A stretch of DNA of 14,029 bases, taken from positions 1-14,029 of the forward strand of contig JBPBQE010000180.1 in assembly GCA_050954595.1 (NCBI GenBank). The letters are read 5' to 3'. The position numbers and the translations under genes are program-made. Position 1 is the first letter of the stretch, and the number at the start of each line of letters is the position of its first letter. Shown piece by piece: positions 7,385 through 13,681 of the stretch. The notes under the pieces were generated by a model. It was given only the letters and a program-made list of their open reading frames with translations. It did no database searches and had not been told where the DNA came from. This DNA is from JAVVHH01 sp050954595 (GTDB taxonomy: Bacteria > Pseudomonadota > Alphaproteobacteria > Acetobacterales > Acetobacteraceae).

Positions 7385-7731
7385 AGTCGATCTGGTTGAG
7401 CGTGTTGGCGTTTCCGCTCATCGCCGCGGCCCCGATGCAGCCGCCGCTGACCTTGTCTGTGCCGGCCGATGGTGGCTTCTCGCTCGGTGCTCCAGCGCTG
7501 CCGAAAGGAGCCCCGTCGTTCCAGCCGGCGCCGATGGCGAATCGCGATCTCTCCACCCCACAGGGTGCACGCGCCAGCAACGAGCCTTCTGTTTCGCCAA
7601 CGCTGTTCACCACGCGGACCCAGTTCCGCGGTGATGGCTTTTCACAAGGCTCCACCGCGCAGAGCGAACAAGAACACAAGATCAGGCCCGGCGCCGGGAT
7701 CAGCCTTCACATGCCGTTCGCTCCACAATAG
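7381..7731 (+). CDS. Hypothetical secreted proline-rich protein
   Basis: I do not recognise this 116-aa protein. It starts MKSIWLSVLAFPLIAAAPMQ, a plausible Sec signal peptide with cleavage near residues 17-19. The mature part is low in hydrophobic residues, rich in Pro, Ser, Gly and Gln, has no cysteine and looks largely disordered. The ATG overlaps the Nudix stop (ATGA), and GAGGTGA at 7370-7376 lies 4 bases upstream, so it is translated and probably coupled to the Nudix gene. Function is unknown; an envelope location is inferred only from the signal peptide. Confidence 0.72.
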   Translation: MKSIWLSVLAFPLIAAAPMQPPLTLSVPADGGFSLGAPALPKGAPSFQPAPMANRDLSTPQGARASNEPSVSPTLFTTRTQFRGDGFSQGSTAQSEQEHKIRPGAGISLHMPFAPQ

Positions 7732-7760
7732 CAGCCTCTTGGCAAGGAGCCCGGAGCACG

Positions 7761-7773
7761 CCACCTTTGGTGG
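7761..7773 (+). promoter_or_regulatory. Small hairpin upstream of the 44-residue ORF
   Basis: CCACC-TTT-GGTGG is a perfect 5-bp stem with a 3-base loop, 17 bases before the ATG at 7791 and just ahead of its ribosome-binding site (GAGGGG, 7779-7784). There is no T-run after it, so it is not an intrinsic terminator. It may be incidental. Confidence 0.25.
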
Positions 7774-7790
7774 ATCACGAGGGGTTTGCT

Positions 7791-7925
7791 ATGCGCGCGC
7801 ATCAAAGACTTAGACAGCAGCAGGCAGCGGCGCAGGCCAAGGCCATAGACACGGCATCGATCGCCATCACCGCCGGCCTCGGCCTCATGGGCCTGATCAC
7901 CGGGCTCGCGGCCCTCCTTCACTAG
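7791..7925 (+). CDS. Hypothetical 44-aa single-helix membrane protein
   Basis: This short reading frame begins MRAHQRLRQQQAAAQAKAID and ends in a glycine/alanine/leucine-rich segment (about residues 21-43, including ITAGLGLMGLITGLAALL) that would span a membrane once. The N-terminus is basic and glutamine/alanine-rich, which predicts a cytoplasmic N-terminus. GAGGGG at 7779-7784, 6 bases before the ATG, is a good ribosome-binding site. It starts 59 bp after the secreted-protein gene on the same strand. Its TAG and the ftsY TAG on the other strand share the palindrome CTAG at 7922-7925, so the two genes end exactly against each other. I know no family for it; expression is inferred from the ribosome-binding site and composition. 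Confidence 0.55.
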   Translation: MRAHQRLRQQQAAAQAKAIDTASIAITAGLGLMGLITGLAALLH

Positions 7926-8848
7926 GGCTCGTCGGCACCTACGAGTCCGCGGGCGAAGTCCATCGCGTCGAACGGGCGCAGATCATCCGCCCGTTCTCCA
8001 ACCCCGACAGCATGAACCGGTAGGGCGAATGCCTGTGCCAGGGCCACGACGATGCCGCCCCGCGCGCTGCCGTCCAGCTTCGTCACTACCAGGCCGGTGA
8101 CGTCGACGATTTCCTTGAACACGCGGACCTGCTCCATCGCGTTCTGACCAGTGGTCGCATCCAGCACGAGCAAGGTCGAGTGCGGCGCGGTCGGATCCTG
8201 CTTCTGGATCACGCGAATGATCTTGGCCAACTCCTCCATCAGCGCGCCCTTGTTGTGCAGCCGTCCTGCGGTATCGACCAGCAGGACGTCGATCCCTTCG
8301 GCCTTGGCTCGCTTCAGGGCATCGAACGCCAACCCGGCCGCGTCCGCGCCAGGAGTACCGGAGATCACCGGCGCCCCGGTCCGTTCGCCCCATACCTGAA
8401 GCTGTTCAACGGCGGCGGCGCGGAACGTGTCGCCGGCGACCAGCATCGAGCGAATTCCGGTGTTGCGGTAGGCTTGCGCCAACTTGCCGATCGTCGTCGT
8501 CTTGCCGGTGCCGTTAACGCCCACCACGAGCACCACATGTGGCTTCAGGCTGCGGTTGATCTCGAGCGGCACCGCGATCGGCCCTAGCATCGTGGCGATC
8601 TCCTGGCTCAAGGCCAGCTTGATCTCCTCGTCGGTCACGCTCTGGCCAAACCGAGTCCGACGGAACTCGGCGATGATCTGTCCAGCCGCCGCCGGCCCGA
8701 GATCGGCGGTGATCAGCGTCTCCTCCAGCGCGGCGAGCGCCTCGTCGTCGAGCCGCTTCTTGGTGAGCGCCGCGGTGATGCCGCCGGTCAGCTTCTGCGT
8801 GCTGCGGCTCAGGCCTTCCTTGAGCCGCGAGAAAAACCCTAATGCCAT
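7922..8848 (-). CDS. ftsY: Signal recognition particle receptor FtsY
   Basis: FtsY is the membrane-associated GTPase that docks SRP-bound ribosomes at the translocon. The 308-aa protein has the four-helix N domain (about 1-100) and the G domain with all motifs: GVNGTGKTTT (110-119), DTFRAAAVEQL (140-150), DTAGR (192-196) and TKLDG (256-260). GVGERADDLRPFD (282-294) closes the fold. The long acidic A domain of the E. coli protein is absent, as in many alphaproteobacteria, and MALGFFSRLKEGL may form the amphipathic membrane-targeting helix. The ATG shares one base with the mtaB stop (TGATG). It is the last gene of the dapF-mtaB-ftsY operon, and its stop interlocks with the convergent small ORF. 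Confidence 0.97.
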   Translation of the reverse strand: MALGFFSRLKEGLSRSTQKLTGGITAALTKKRLDDEALAALEETLITADLGPAAAGQIIAEFRRTRFGQSVTDEEIKLALSQEIATMLGPIAVPLEINRSLKPHVVLVVGVNGTGKTTTIGKLAQAYRNTGIRSMLVAGDTFRAAAVEQLQVWGERTGAPVISGTPGADAAGLAFDALKRAKAEGIDVLLVDTAGRLHNKGALMEELAKIIRVIQKQDPTAPHSTLLVLDATTGQNAMEQVRVFKEIVDVTGLVVTKLDGSARGGIVVALAQAFALPVHAVGVGERADDLRPFDAMDFARGLVGADEP

Positions 8849-10062
8849 CAGCCCGCCTCTACCCCGTCCGCCGACGCTGCCGATACCGTCAGGGCGACCA
8901 ACGCGCCGACGTCGTGATCGCCGCGGATCTTCGCCTTGGTGAAATGCTCGCTATGCCCGACGCCGCCCCGCTCGACCACGACGCGGATCGGGCGACCTAC
9001 CTGTTCCGCATGGAACGCCGCCGCTGCCACCCTGCCCTGCTGCCGCAACGCTTCCGCCCGCGCCCGCCGTATCGGCATCGGCACCATCGGCATCCGCGCC
9101 GCCGGTGTTCCGGGCCGGTCGCTGTAGGGAAACACATGCAGATACGGGATCGCCGCTTCGCCGATCGCGTCGAGCGTCTCCCGCTGATGCGCCTCCGTCT
9201 CAGTCGGGAACCCGGCAATCAGATCCGCGCCGATCGCGATCCCGGGCCTGAGCCGGCGCGCACGCTCGATCACGCTCAACGCATCCGCGCGCGAGTGCCG
9301 CCGCCGCATGCGCTTGAGGATGAGATCCGCGCCGGCCTGCAGCGAAAGATGCAGATGCGGCATCAACCGCGGCTCTTCGGCCAAGGCGCGCCACAGCGCC
9401 GGGTCGATGGCGGCGGGGTCGAGCGAGGAAAGACGCAGTCGCGGCAAGGTCGGCACGTCGCGCAAGATCGTCCGGACCAGATCACCCAGCCCGGCGTCAC
9501 CGCTACGGTAGCTCGCCAGGTCCACCCCGGTCAGCACCACCTCGTTGATACCGGCCTCGACCAGCGTCCGCACCTGCGCGCTGGCGTCGAGCAACGGCAC
9601 CGAGCGGCTGACGCCACGGCCTTGCGGGATGATGCAGAAGGTACACGCGTGATCGCAGCCCTGCTGCACGTCGAGGTAGGCGCGCGCGCGCCCGGCGATA
9701 CCGCCGATCGCCTGCACGGCATGGGTCCGCCGCGCGTGGATGTCGCCGACGATACCGGGCGCGCCGGGCACCCAACTTGCCGGCTCCAGCTTTTCCGCGT
9801 TGCCCAAAACTCGATGGACGCCCGGCAGCGCTGCCCAGCGCTGTGGCTCGATCTGTGCGGCGCATCCGGTGACGACGATCGCCGCCCCGGGCCGCTCGCG
9901 ATGGACGCGCGCGATCGCCTTGCGACACTGCCGTTCTGCCTCCGCGGTGACTGCGCAGGTGTTGACGACCACCGTGTCGGTCAGCGCCGCGGCGTGCCCG
10001 CGGATGACCTCGCTCTCGAACGCATTCAATCGGCACCCGAAGGTGAGGATTTCGAGCGTCAA
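8848..10062 (-). CDS. mtaB: tRNA t6A37 methylthiotransferase MtaB
   Basis: MtaB is a radical-SAM enzyme that adds a methylthio group to N6-threonylcarbamoyladenosine at position 37 of ANN-decoding tRNAs. The 404-aa protein has the N-terminal methylthiotransferase domain with cluster cysteines Cys10 (TFGCRLNAFE), Cys36 (VNTCAVTAEAE) and Cys67 (VTGCAAQ). The radical-SAM motif is CDHACTFC (Cys136, Cys140, Cys143). A short C-terminal TRAM-like region follows. TFGCRLNAFESE distinguishes MtaB from MiaB and RimO. The start is TTG at 10062: it overlaps the dapF stop as TTGA and places the motif at the normal distance from the N-terminus. Confidence 0.95.
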   Translation of the reverse strand: MTLEILTFGCRLNAFESEVIRGHAAALTDTVVVNTCAVTAEAERQCRKAIARVHRERPGAAIVVTGCAAQIEPQRWAALPGVHRVLGNAEKLEPASWVPGAPGIVGDIHARRTHAVQAIGGIAGRARAYLDVQQGCDHACTFCIIPQGRGVSRSVPLLDASAQVRTLVEAGINEVVLTGVDLASYRSGDAGLGDLVRTILRDVPTLPRLRLSSLDPAAIDPALWRALAEEPRLMPHLHLSLQAGADLILKRMRRRHSRADALSVIERARRLRPGIAIGADLIAGFPTETEAHQRETLDAIGEAAIPYLHVFPYSDRPGTPAARMPMVPMPIRRARAEALRQQGRVAAAAFHAEQVGRPIRVVVERGGVGHSEHFTKAKIRGDHDVGALVALTVSAASADGVEAG

Positions 10063-10886
10063 GACGCGATCTCGCCCCAGAGCTCGCCTGGGATCTCGCC
10101 ATGGAAGCTGGTCGCGACCGGGCCGGTCATCAGCACCCGGCCCGCCTCGGTAAGGTCGATCTCCAGCGTGCCGCCATCCATCTCAATGGCGACGTGGCGA
10201 TCGACGAGGCCGCGGCGATGGGCGTTGACGGCCGCCGCACACGCACCGGACCCGCAGGCGAGCGTCATTCCGGCACCACGCTCCCACACGCGGAGCCGCA
10301 TGTGCCCACGATCACGGATGTGCGCGTAGCCGACGTTGACCCGGTCGGGAAACAACGGGTGCCGCTCCAGCGCCGCGCCGTCCTGCTCCACGGGATTGGG
10401 GTCGGTCACGAAGAAAGTGACGTGTGGGTTGCCGACTGAGCACGCAGCCGGGTCGCCTGCGATCGGAAGATGCAGGGTGTCGGCGTCGTGGGCCAGCGGC
10501 ACGTCCGCCCAGCCGATCCGAGGAACCCCCATATCGACGCGGACGCGGCCATCGGCCAAGCGCTCAGCCGGGAGATCGCCCGCCACGGTTCGGATGACCT
10601 GATAGGGCCGGCCATTCTGCTCGAACAGCAACTCGGCAACGCAGCGCGTGGCGTTGCCGCAGGCACCAGCCTCCGAGCCGTCCGGGTTGCGGATCCGCAT
10701 CAGCAGGTCGGCATCGGTCCGCGGCGGCGGGGGGTGCAGCGTAATGAATTGGTCGCAGCCGATTCCGCGCCGTCGATCAGCCAGGTGACGGACCTGTTCG
10801 GGCGAGAAATCCACCGGAACGGCGCGCTCGTCGACGACCACGAAATCGTTGCCGGCCCCGTGCATCTTGATGAATCGGATCGGCAT
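10059..10886 (-). CDS. dapF: Diaminopimelate epimerase
   Basis: DapF interconverts LL- and meso-diaminopimelate, supplying lysine and peptidoglycan cross-linking units. It is PLP-independent and uses two cysteines, both present: Cys76 in GACGNATRC and Cys211 in LACGSGACAA. The N-terminal IRFIKMHGAGNDF and central SVGNPHVTFFV are family hallmarks. I chose ATG 10886 (275 aa) because the family begins just before FxKMHGxGNDF; in-frame ATGs at 10898 and 10919 would add 4 or 11 residues. No start has a clear ribosome-binding site. On the minus strand CTATAT (10902-10897) is a good -10 element that would start transcription within a few bases of ATG 10886, so a near-leaderless mRNA is possible. First gene of the dapF-mtaB-ftsY operon. 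Confidence 0.95.
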   Translation of the reverse strand: MPIRFIKMHGAGNDFVVVDERAVPVDFSPEQVRHLADRRRGIGCDQFITLHPPPPRTDADLLMRIRNPDGSEAGACGNATRCVAELLFEQNGRPYQVIRTVAGDLPAERLADGRVRVDMGVPRIGWADVPLAHDADTLHLPIAGDPAACSVGNPHVTFFVTDPNPVEQDGAALERHPLFPDRVNVGYAHIRDRGHMRLRVWERGAGMTLACGSGACAAAVNAHRRGLVDRHVAIEMDGGTLEIDLTEAGRVLMTGPVATSFHGEIPGELWGEIAS

Positions 10887-10951
10887 GATGGCCGTCATAT
10901 AGGCGATCGCGTGCGCCATGCACCACAGCCAGGGCCAGTGTTTTCGCGACT

Positions 10952-10977
10952 GAAACTTTCTTGCTCACTCCTCCGTA
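10952..10977 (+). promoter_or_regulatory. Candidate ECF sigma promoter upstream of the fasciclin gene
   Basis: GAAAC (10952-10956), a 17-bp spacer and CGTA (10974-10977) match the general ECF pattern of an AAC-containing -35 and a CGT-containing -10 element. A start point near 10984 would leave a leader of about 29 bases, with the ribosome-binding site GAGGGAG at 11001-11007. An ECF sigma gene lies two genes downstream on the same strand, which makes self-activation likely. The exact recognition sequence of this sigma factor is not known to me. Confidence 0.55.
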
Positions 10978-11012
10978 GCTTGACAGCAACTTGTTTTGCT
11001 GAGGGAGACAAA

Positions 11013-11498
11013 ATGTTTACCGATCAACGAGCTGACAACGCTTCGCCGAACAATATCGTCGAGAGCGCAAATCTCGGCCGCGATCTTTCGATGTTGGCCT
11101 CCGCGGTGCGCGCGGCCGAACTGGCCGACACTCTCGCCAGTCCGGGGCCGTTCACCGTTTTCGCGCCGAGCGATGCCGCGTTCGCCAAGCTGCCGCAGAC
11201 CGAGATGGACCAGTTGTTCAAACCGGAGAACAAGCGGCGCCTGACGTCGCTGATGGCGCATCACATCCTCGCCGGACAGCTCACGACGTCCGAACTCCGC
11301 GACCGTGCGCGGGCCGCCAACGGACACCTCACCCTACGGACGGTCGATGGCGACACGATCGAGGTCAAGGATTGCGACGACCAGCTGCACATCGCGGATC
11401 AGCATGGCGGCCAGGCAATTGTCACGGTATCGGATCTATTGCAGTCAAACGGTGTGATACATGTGATGGACTCCGTTCTTGCGCCTCGTGCCTGGTGA
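11013..11498 (+). CDS. Fasciclin (FAS1) domain protein
   Basis: This 161-aa protein is a single FAS1 domain, an adhesion-type fold usually found at the cell surface. Conserved elements are LASAVRAAELADTL, the H1 box GPFTVFAPSDAAFAKLP (45-61), the HHIL segment (83-86) and the H2 box GVIHVMDSVL (147-156). From ATG 11013, with GAGGGAG 5 bases upstream, there is no signal peptide, which is unusual for the family. An in-frame GTG at 10938 would add 25 residues (MFSRLKLSCSLLRSLTATCF and on) that look weakly like a signal peptide, but the candidate promoter lies inside that stretch. The next gene encodes an ECF sigma factor, 69 bp downstream. Fasciclin genes beside sigK/rskA-type genes are a known arrangement (mycobacterial MPT70/MPT83). 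Its job is unknown. Confidence 0.9.
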   Translation: MFTDQRADNASPNNIVESANLGRDLSMLASAVRAAELADTLASPGPFTVFAPSDAAFAKLPQTEMDQLFKPENKRRLTSLMAHHILAGQLTTSELRDRARAANGHLTLRTVDGDTIEVKDCDDQLHIADQHGGQAIVTVSDLLQSNGVIHVMDSVLAPRAW

Positions 11499-11522
11499 TG
11501 GTCGACCTGCTCGGCCTGACCA

Positions 11523-11546
11523 CCTCGCACGGCGACAGGTGCGAGG
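11523..11546 (+). promoter_or_regulatory. 8-bp hairpin between the fasciclin and sigma genes
   Basis: CCTCGCAC (11523-11530) and GTGCGAGG (11539-11546) form a perfect GC-rich 8-bp stem with an 8-base loop. It sits 25 bases after the fasciclin stop and 21 bases before the sigma GTG. No T-run follows, so it is not a simple intrinsic terminator. It could be a processing or stability element, or partial attenuation that keeps sigma expression below that of the fasciclin protein. Confidence 0.45.
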
Positions 11547-11567
11547 CAGGGTCGTGGGGAAACCAGA

Positions 11568-12125
11568 GTGTCAACAACTTCGCCAACAAACGCGGCCGGA
11601 GACGCCAGCGATCTGGCGGCACTGATCCTACGCGTCAGTGCCGGCGACGATGAAGCATTTCAGCAGATCTACGAGCGCACCTCGGCCAAGCTGTTCGGGG
11701 TGGTGCTGCGGATCGTCAAAGGCCGGGAACTGGCCGACGAGGTGCTGCAGGACAGCTATCTGAGAATTTGGCAGAACGCCTCGCGCTATGCGCCGGAGTC
11801 TGGGCGGCCGATGACCTGGATGATCGCCATCGCCCGATACGCAGCGATCGACGTGGTACGGAAACGCGCGCACGACTCGAGCTACACGCCGATCGACCCG
11901 CCGGAGCCAGCCGCGGACCCCGAGCGTCAGATCGTGGTGCAGGACATGCTGGGGCGTTGTCTCGGCCGCCTGGCCGCGCCGCAGCTCGAATGCGTGATAT
12001 TGGCATATTGTAACGGCTACTCGCGCGAAGAACTGGCGCGGCATTTCAGTGCTCAAGTCCCGACCATCAAAACGTGGCTCCATCGGGCATTGAGCGCACT
12101 TCGAGCATGTCTGGAGACCACATGA
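11568..12125 (+). CDS. ECF RNA polymerase sigma factor (SigK-like)
   Basis: This 185-aa protein has the two-domain layout of extracytoplasmic-function sigma factors. Region 2 spans about 31-100 (AFQQIYERTSAKLFGVVLRI, ADEVLQDSYLRIWQ, TWMIAIARYAAIDVVRKR). Region 4 spans about 125-182, with the helix-turn-helix GYSREELARHFSAQVPTIKT. The GTG start has GGGGA 7 bases upstream. The ECF type is inferred from the partner: the next gene, overlapping by ATGA, encodes an RskA-like anti-sigma factor. When the anti-sigma factor is inactivated, this protein would direct polymerase to promoters such as the GAAAC/CGTA element ahead of the fasciclin gene. Calling it SigK-like rests on gene context and similarity to that group, not on a tree. 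Confidence 0.92.
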   Translation: MSTTSPTNAAGDASDLAALILRVSAGDDEAFQQIYERTSAKLFGVVLRIVKGRELADEVLQDSYLRIWQNASRYAPESGRPMTWMIAIARYAAIDVVRKRAHDSSYTPIDPPEPAADPERQIVVQDMLGRCLGRLAAPQLECVILAYCNGYSREELARHFSAQVPTIKTWLHRALSALRACLETT

Positions 12126-12826
12126 GCGACGACGACCGGTCTTTGGACAGCGCCGAATACGTTCTGGGCACACTCGGAGCCACCGAACGCGCCGAGTTCG
12201 AGCAAGCGATGGAGCGGGACCCAAGACTCGGTGACGAGGTCCGGCAGTGGGAGGACTGGCTGTCCGGGCTGAACGACGTCATTCCGGCCGTGGCGCCGCC
12301 GTCGCAAAGCTGGGCGAATATCGCGCGTCGGCTTAGGCCCGCTACCGGGCGGAGCGCGGAGCCGGCTGGGATTACCGAGCTGGCGTCGTACCGACGCTCG
12401 CGGGCGCGGTGGCGGATGACCTCGCTGGCATTCGGCAGCTTGGCCGCGGGTCTGGCGCTGTTCATCGCCGCCGAACACCTGCGCCCACAGGCGCCGTCCT
12501 ACCTCGCGGTCGTCAATCGAGGCGGTGATCTGCCGGCCTTGATCGTCCAGGTCGACATGGCGAGCGACACCGTTTCGGTCCGATCGGTCGCGGCGGAGAC
12601 ACCGGCAAATAAGGTATTGGAGCTTTGGTACATCGCTGCCGGACAGGCGCCGCGGTCGGTGGGCTTGCTCGACCGGCCGGAAACCCGGGCGGCATTGCCG
12701 GCGGCCCGCACCGATCAGCTCGCCGGGGCGACCTTCGCCGTGAGCGTCGAGCCCGTCGGCGGATCGACCACCGGCGCTCCGACCGGGCCGGTGGTGTATT
12801 CCGGCAAACTGTTTCGCGATCGGTAG
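12122..12826 (+). CDS. RskA-like membrane anti-sigma factor
   Basis: This 234-aa protein has a cytoplasmic anti-sigma domain at the N-terminus (SAEYVLGTLGATERAEFEQA, about 8-70), without the zinc-binding His/Cys motif. One transmembrane helix follows at about 98-117 (RMTSLAFGSLAAGLALFIAA). The periplasmic part (about 126-234) is of the anti-sigma-K C-terminal type, with VLELWYIAAGQAPRSVGLLD as the recognisable core. It would hold the upstream sigma factor inactive at the inner membrane until it is proteolysed or otherwise inactivated. ATG 12122 is chosen because it overlaps the sigma stop (ATGA) and has GGAGA 4 bases upstream; the in-frame ATG at 12074 lies well inside the sigma gene. The inducing signal is unknown. 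Confidence 0.92.
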   Translation: MSDDDRSLDSAEYVLGTLGATERAEFEQAMERDPRLGDEVRQWEDWLSGLNDVIPAVAPPSQSWANIARRLRPATGRSAEPAGITELASYRRSRARWRMTSLAFGSLAAGLALFIAAEHLRPQAPSYLAVVNRGGDLPALIVQVDMASDTVSVRSVAAETPANKVLELWYIAAGQAPRSVGLLDRPETRAALPAARTDQLAGATFAVSVEPVGGSTTGAPTGPVVYSGKLFRDR

Positions 12827-12832
12827 TGGTGC

Positions 12833-12861
12833 TTGCCGTCCGGGAACAGGTCGGCTAGACC
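12833..12861 (+). promoter_or_regulatory. Candidate housekeeping promoter for rpmI-rplT
   Basis: TTGCCG (12833-12838), 17 bp, then TAGACC (12856-12861) in the context GCTAGACC. This resembles the CTTG...GCTA-type promoters of ribosomal and tRNA genes in alphaproteobacteria. It starts 7 bases after the anti-sigma stop and would give a leader of about 90 bases before rpmI. Confidence 0.5.
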
Positions 12862-12878
12862 GCCCCACTCGCTAGCGC

Positions 12879-12904
12879 GCCGGGCCTGTATGGGCATGCC
12901 CGGC
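12879..12904 (+). promoter_or_regulatory. Alternative hairpins in the rpmI leader
   Basis: GCCGGGC (12879-12885) can pair with GCCCGGC (12898-12904), a 7-bp stem with a 12-base loop. The right arm is also part of the perfect palindrome GGGCATGCCC (12892-12901), so the two folds exclude each other. L20 represses rpmI-rplT through leader RNA structures in other bacteria; whether this leader serves that role cannot be told from sequence alone. Confidence 0.3.
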
Positions 12905-12958
12905 CGCAGCGTCCGTGCGTTCGCGATCCGGCGGGCCACGGCAGACCAGGAGATGCAA

Positions 12959-13162
12959 ATGCCCAAGCTGAAGACGAAATCGTCGGTCAAGAAGCGGTTC
13001 AAAATCACCGCGACCGGCAAGGTAATGGCCGGCCCCGGCAAGAAGCGCCACAACTTGATGGCCCGTTCGCAGGACCGGAAGCGGCAGAACCGCGGTTCCC
13101 AGGTGTTGACCCATGCTGACGCGCTGACCGTCAAGCAGTGGGCCCCCTACGGTATTGCGTAA
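12959..13162 (+). CDS. rpmI: 50S ribosomal protein L35
   Basis: This 67-aa basic protein begins MPKLKTKSSVKKRFKITATG and contains KKRHNLMARSQDRKRQNRG, both typical of L35 of the large ribosomal subunit. AGGAG (12948-12952) lies 6 bases before the ATG, which rules out the longer in-frame reading from 12833. infC, which precedes rpmI in many bacteria, is absent; the anti-sigma gene lies upstream instead, so transcription must come from the gap or from read-through. rplT follows 13 bases after the stop. Confidence 0.97.
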   Translation: MPKLKTKSSVKKRFKITATGKVMAGPGKKRHNLMARSQDRKRQNRGSQVLTHADALTVKQWAPYGIA

Positions 13163-13175
13163 GGGAGGATAGCAC

Positions 13176-13604
13176 ATGGCACGCGTCAAACGGGGTGTAA
13201 CGACCCACGCTCGTCACAAGAAGGTTCTCAAGCAGTCCAAGGGCTTCGTCGGCCGCTCGTCGACGAACTACCGGATTGCGCTCGAACGGCTCGAGAAGTC
13301 GCTCCAGTATGCGTACCGCGACCGCCGCCAGAAGAAGCGCGATTTCCGCGGGCTCTGGATCCAGCGCATCAACGCCGCCGTGCGCGAGCATGGCATCACC
13401 TACAGCCGGTTCATCGCCGGGCTGAAGGCGGCGCAGATCGACCTGGACCGTAAGATCCTCGCCGCCATCGCGTTCGACGACCCGGCGTCTTTCGCCACCA
13501 TCGTCGAGCAGGTCAAGACCGTGATGCATGCGGCCGCCGAAGACGCCACCGTGGCGAAGCTCGCCGCGCTGACCGAGCACCCGGAAGCCCCCGCGGCAGC
13601 CTAG
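13176..13604 (+). CDS. rplT: 50S ribosomal protein L20
   Basis: L20 is needed for early assembly of the large ribosomal subunit and can autorepress its operon. The 142-aa protein shows the conserved MARVKRGVTTHARHKKVLKQ, SSTNYRIALERLEKSLQYAY, DRRQKKRDFRGLWIQRINAA and GITYSRFIAGLKAA segments. The usual length is about 118-120 aa; the extra residues are an alanine-rich acidic tail (about 120-142, ending EHPEAPAAA). AGGGAGG (13162-13168) overlaps the rpmI stop and serves this start, so the two genes are probably translated together. Confidence 0.97.
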   Translation: MARVKRGVTTHARHKKVLKQSKGFVGRSSTNYRIALERLEKSLQYAYRDRRQKKRDFRGLWIQRINAAVREHGITYSRFIAGLKAAQIDLDRKILAAIAFDDPASFATIVEQVKTVMHAAAEDATVAKLAALTEHPEAPAAA

Positions 13605-13610
13605 CCGATT

Positions 13611-13649
13611 GCCCGACCCTCTCCCTCTTTGCGGGGGAGAGGGTTGGGC
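13611..13649. repeat. Hairpin repeat 1 between rplT and pheS
   Basis: GCCC at 13611-13614 pairs with GGGC at 13646-13649, and the stem continues inward through ACCCTCTCCC (13616-13625) against GGGAGAGGGT (13635-13644), closing on a TTTGC loop (13628-13632). This makes about 17 pairs including two G-T wobbles. No T-run follows. The CCCTCTCCC/GGGAGAGGG core recurs at 13682-13702. Confidence 0.75.
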
Positions 13650-13681
13650 ACGCTTCCGTTGACGATGCCGACGCACCCCGG

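Noticed and set aside
8842..10329. Plus-strand frame of 495 codons opposite mtaB and dapF
   Set aside because: Antisense shadow; the minus-strand frames carry complete enzyme motifs and this one is His/Arg/Pro-rich without any.
10777..10968. Minus-strand GTG frame beginning just after GGAGGA, upstream of and overlapping dapF
   Set aside because: GGAGG is only one base from the GTG, too close to work, and most of the frame is an out-of-frame shadow of dapF. The same bases contain the plus-strand CGTA element.
12802..12838. CGGCAA/TTGCCG inverted repeat around the anti-sigma stop as a terminator
   Set aside because: Only 6 pairs with a 25-base loop and no T-run; the right arm is better explained as a -35 element.
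12842..12867. GGGAAC as a general stress (EcfG) -35 element upstream of rpmI
   Set aside because: No CGTT-like -10 element occurs at 16-17 bp spacing.
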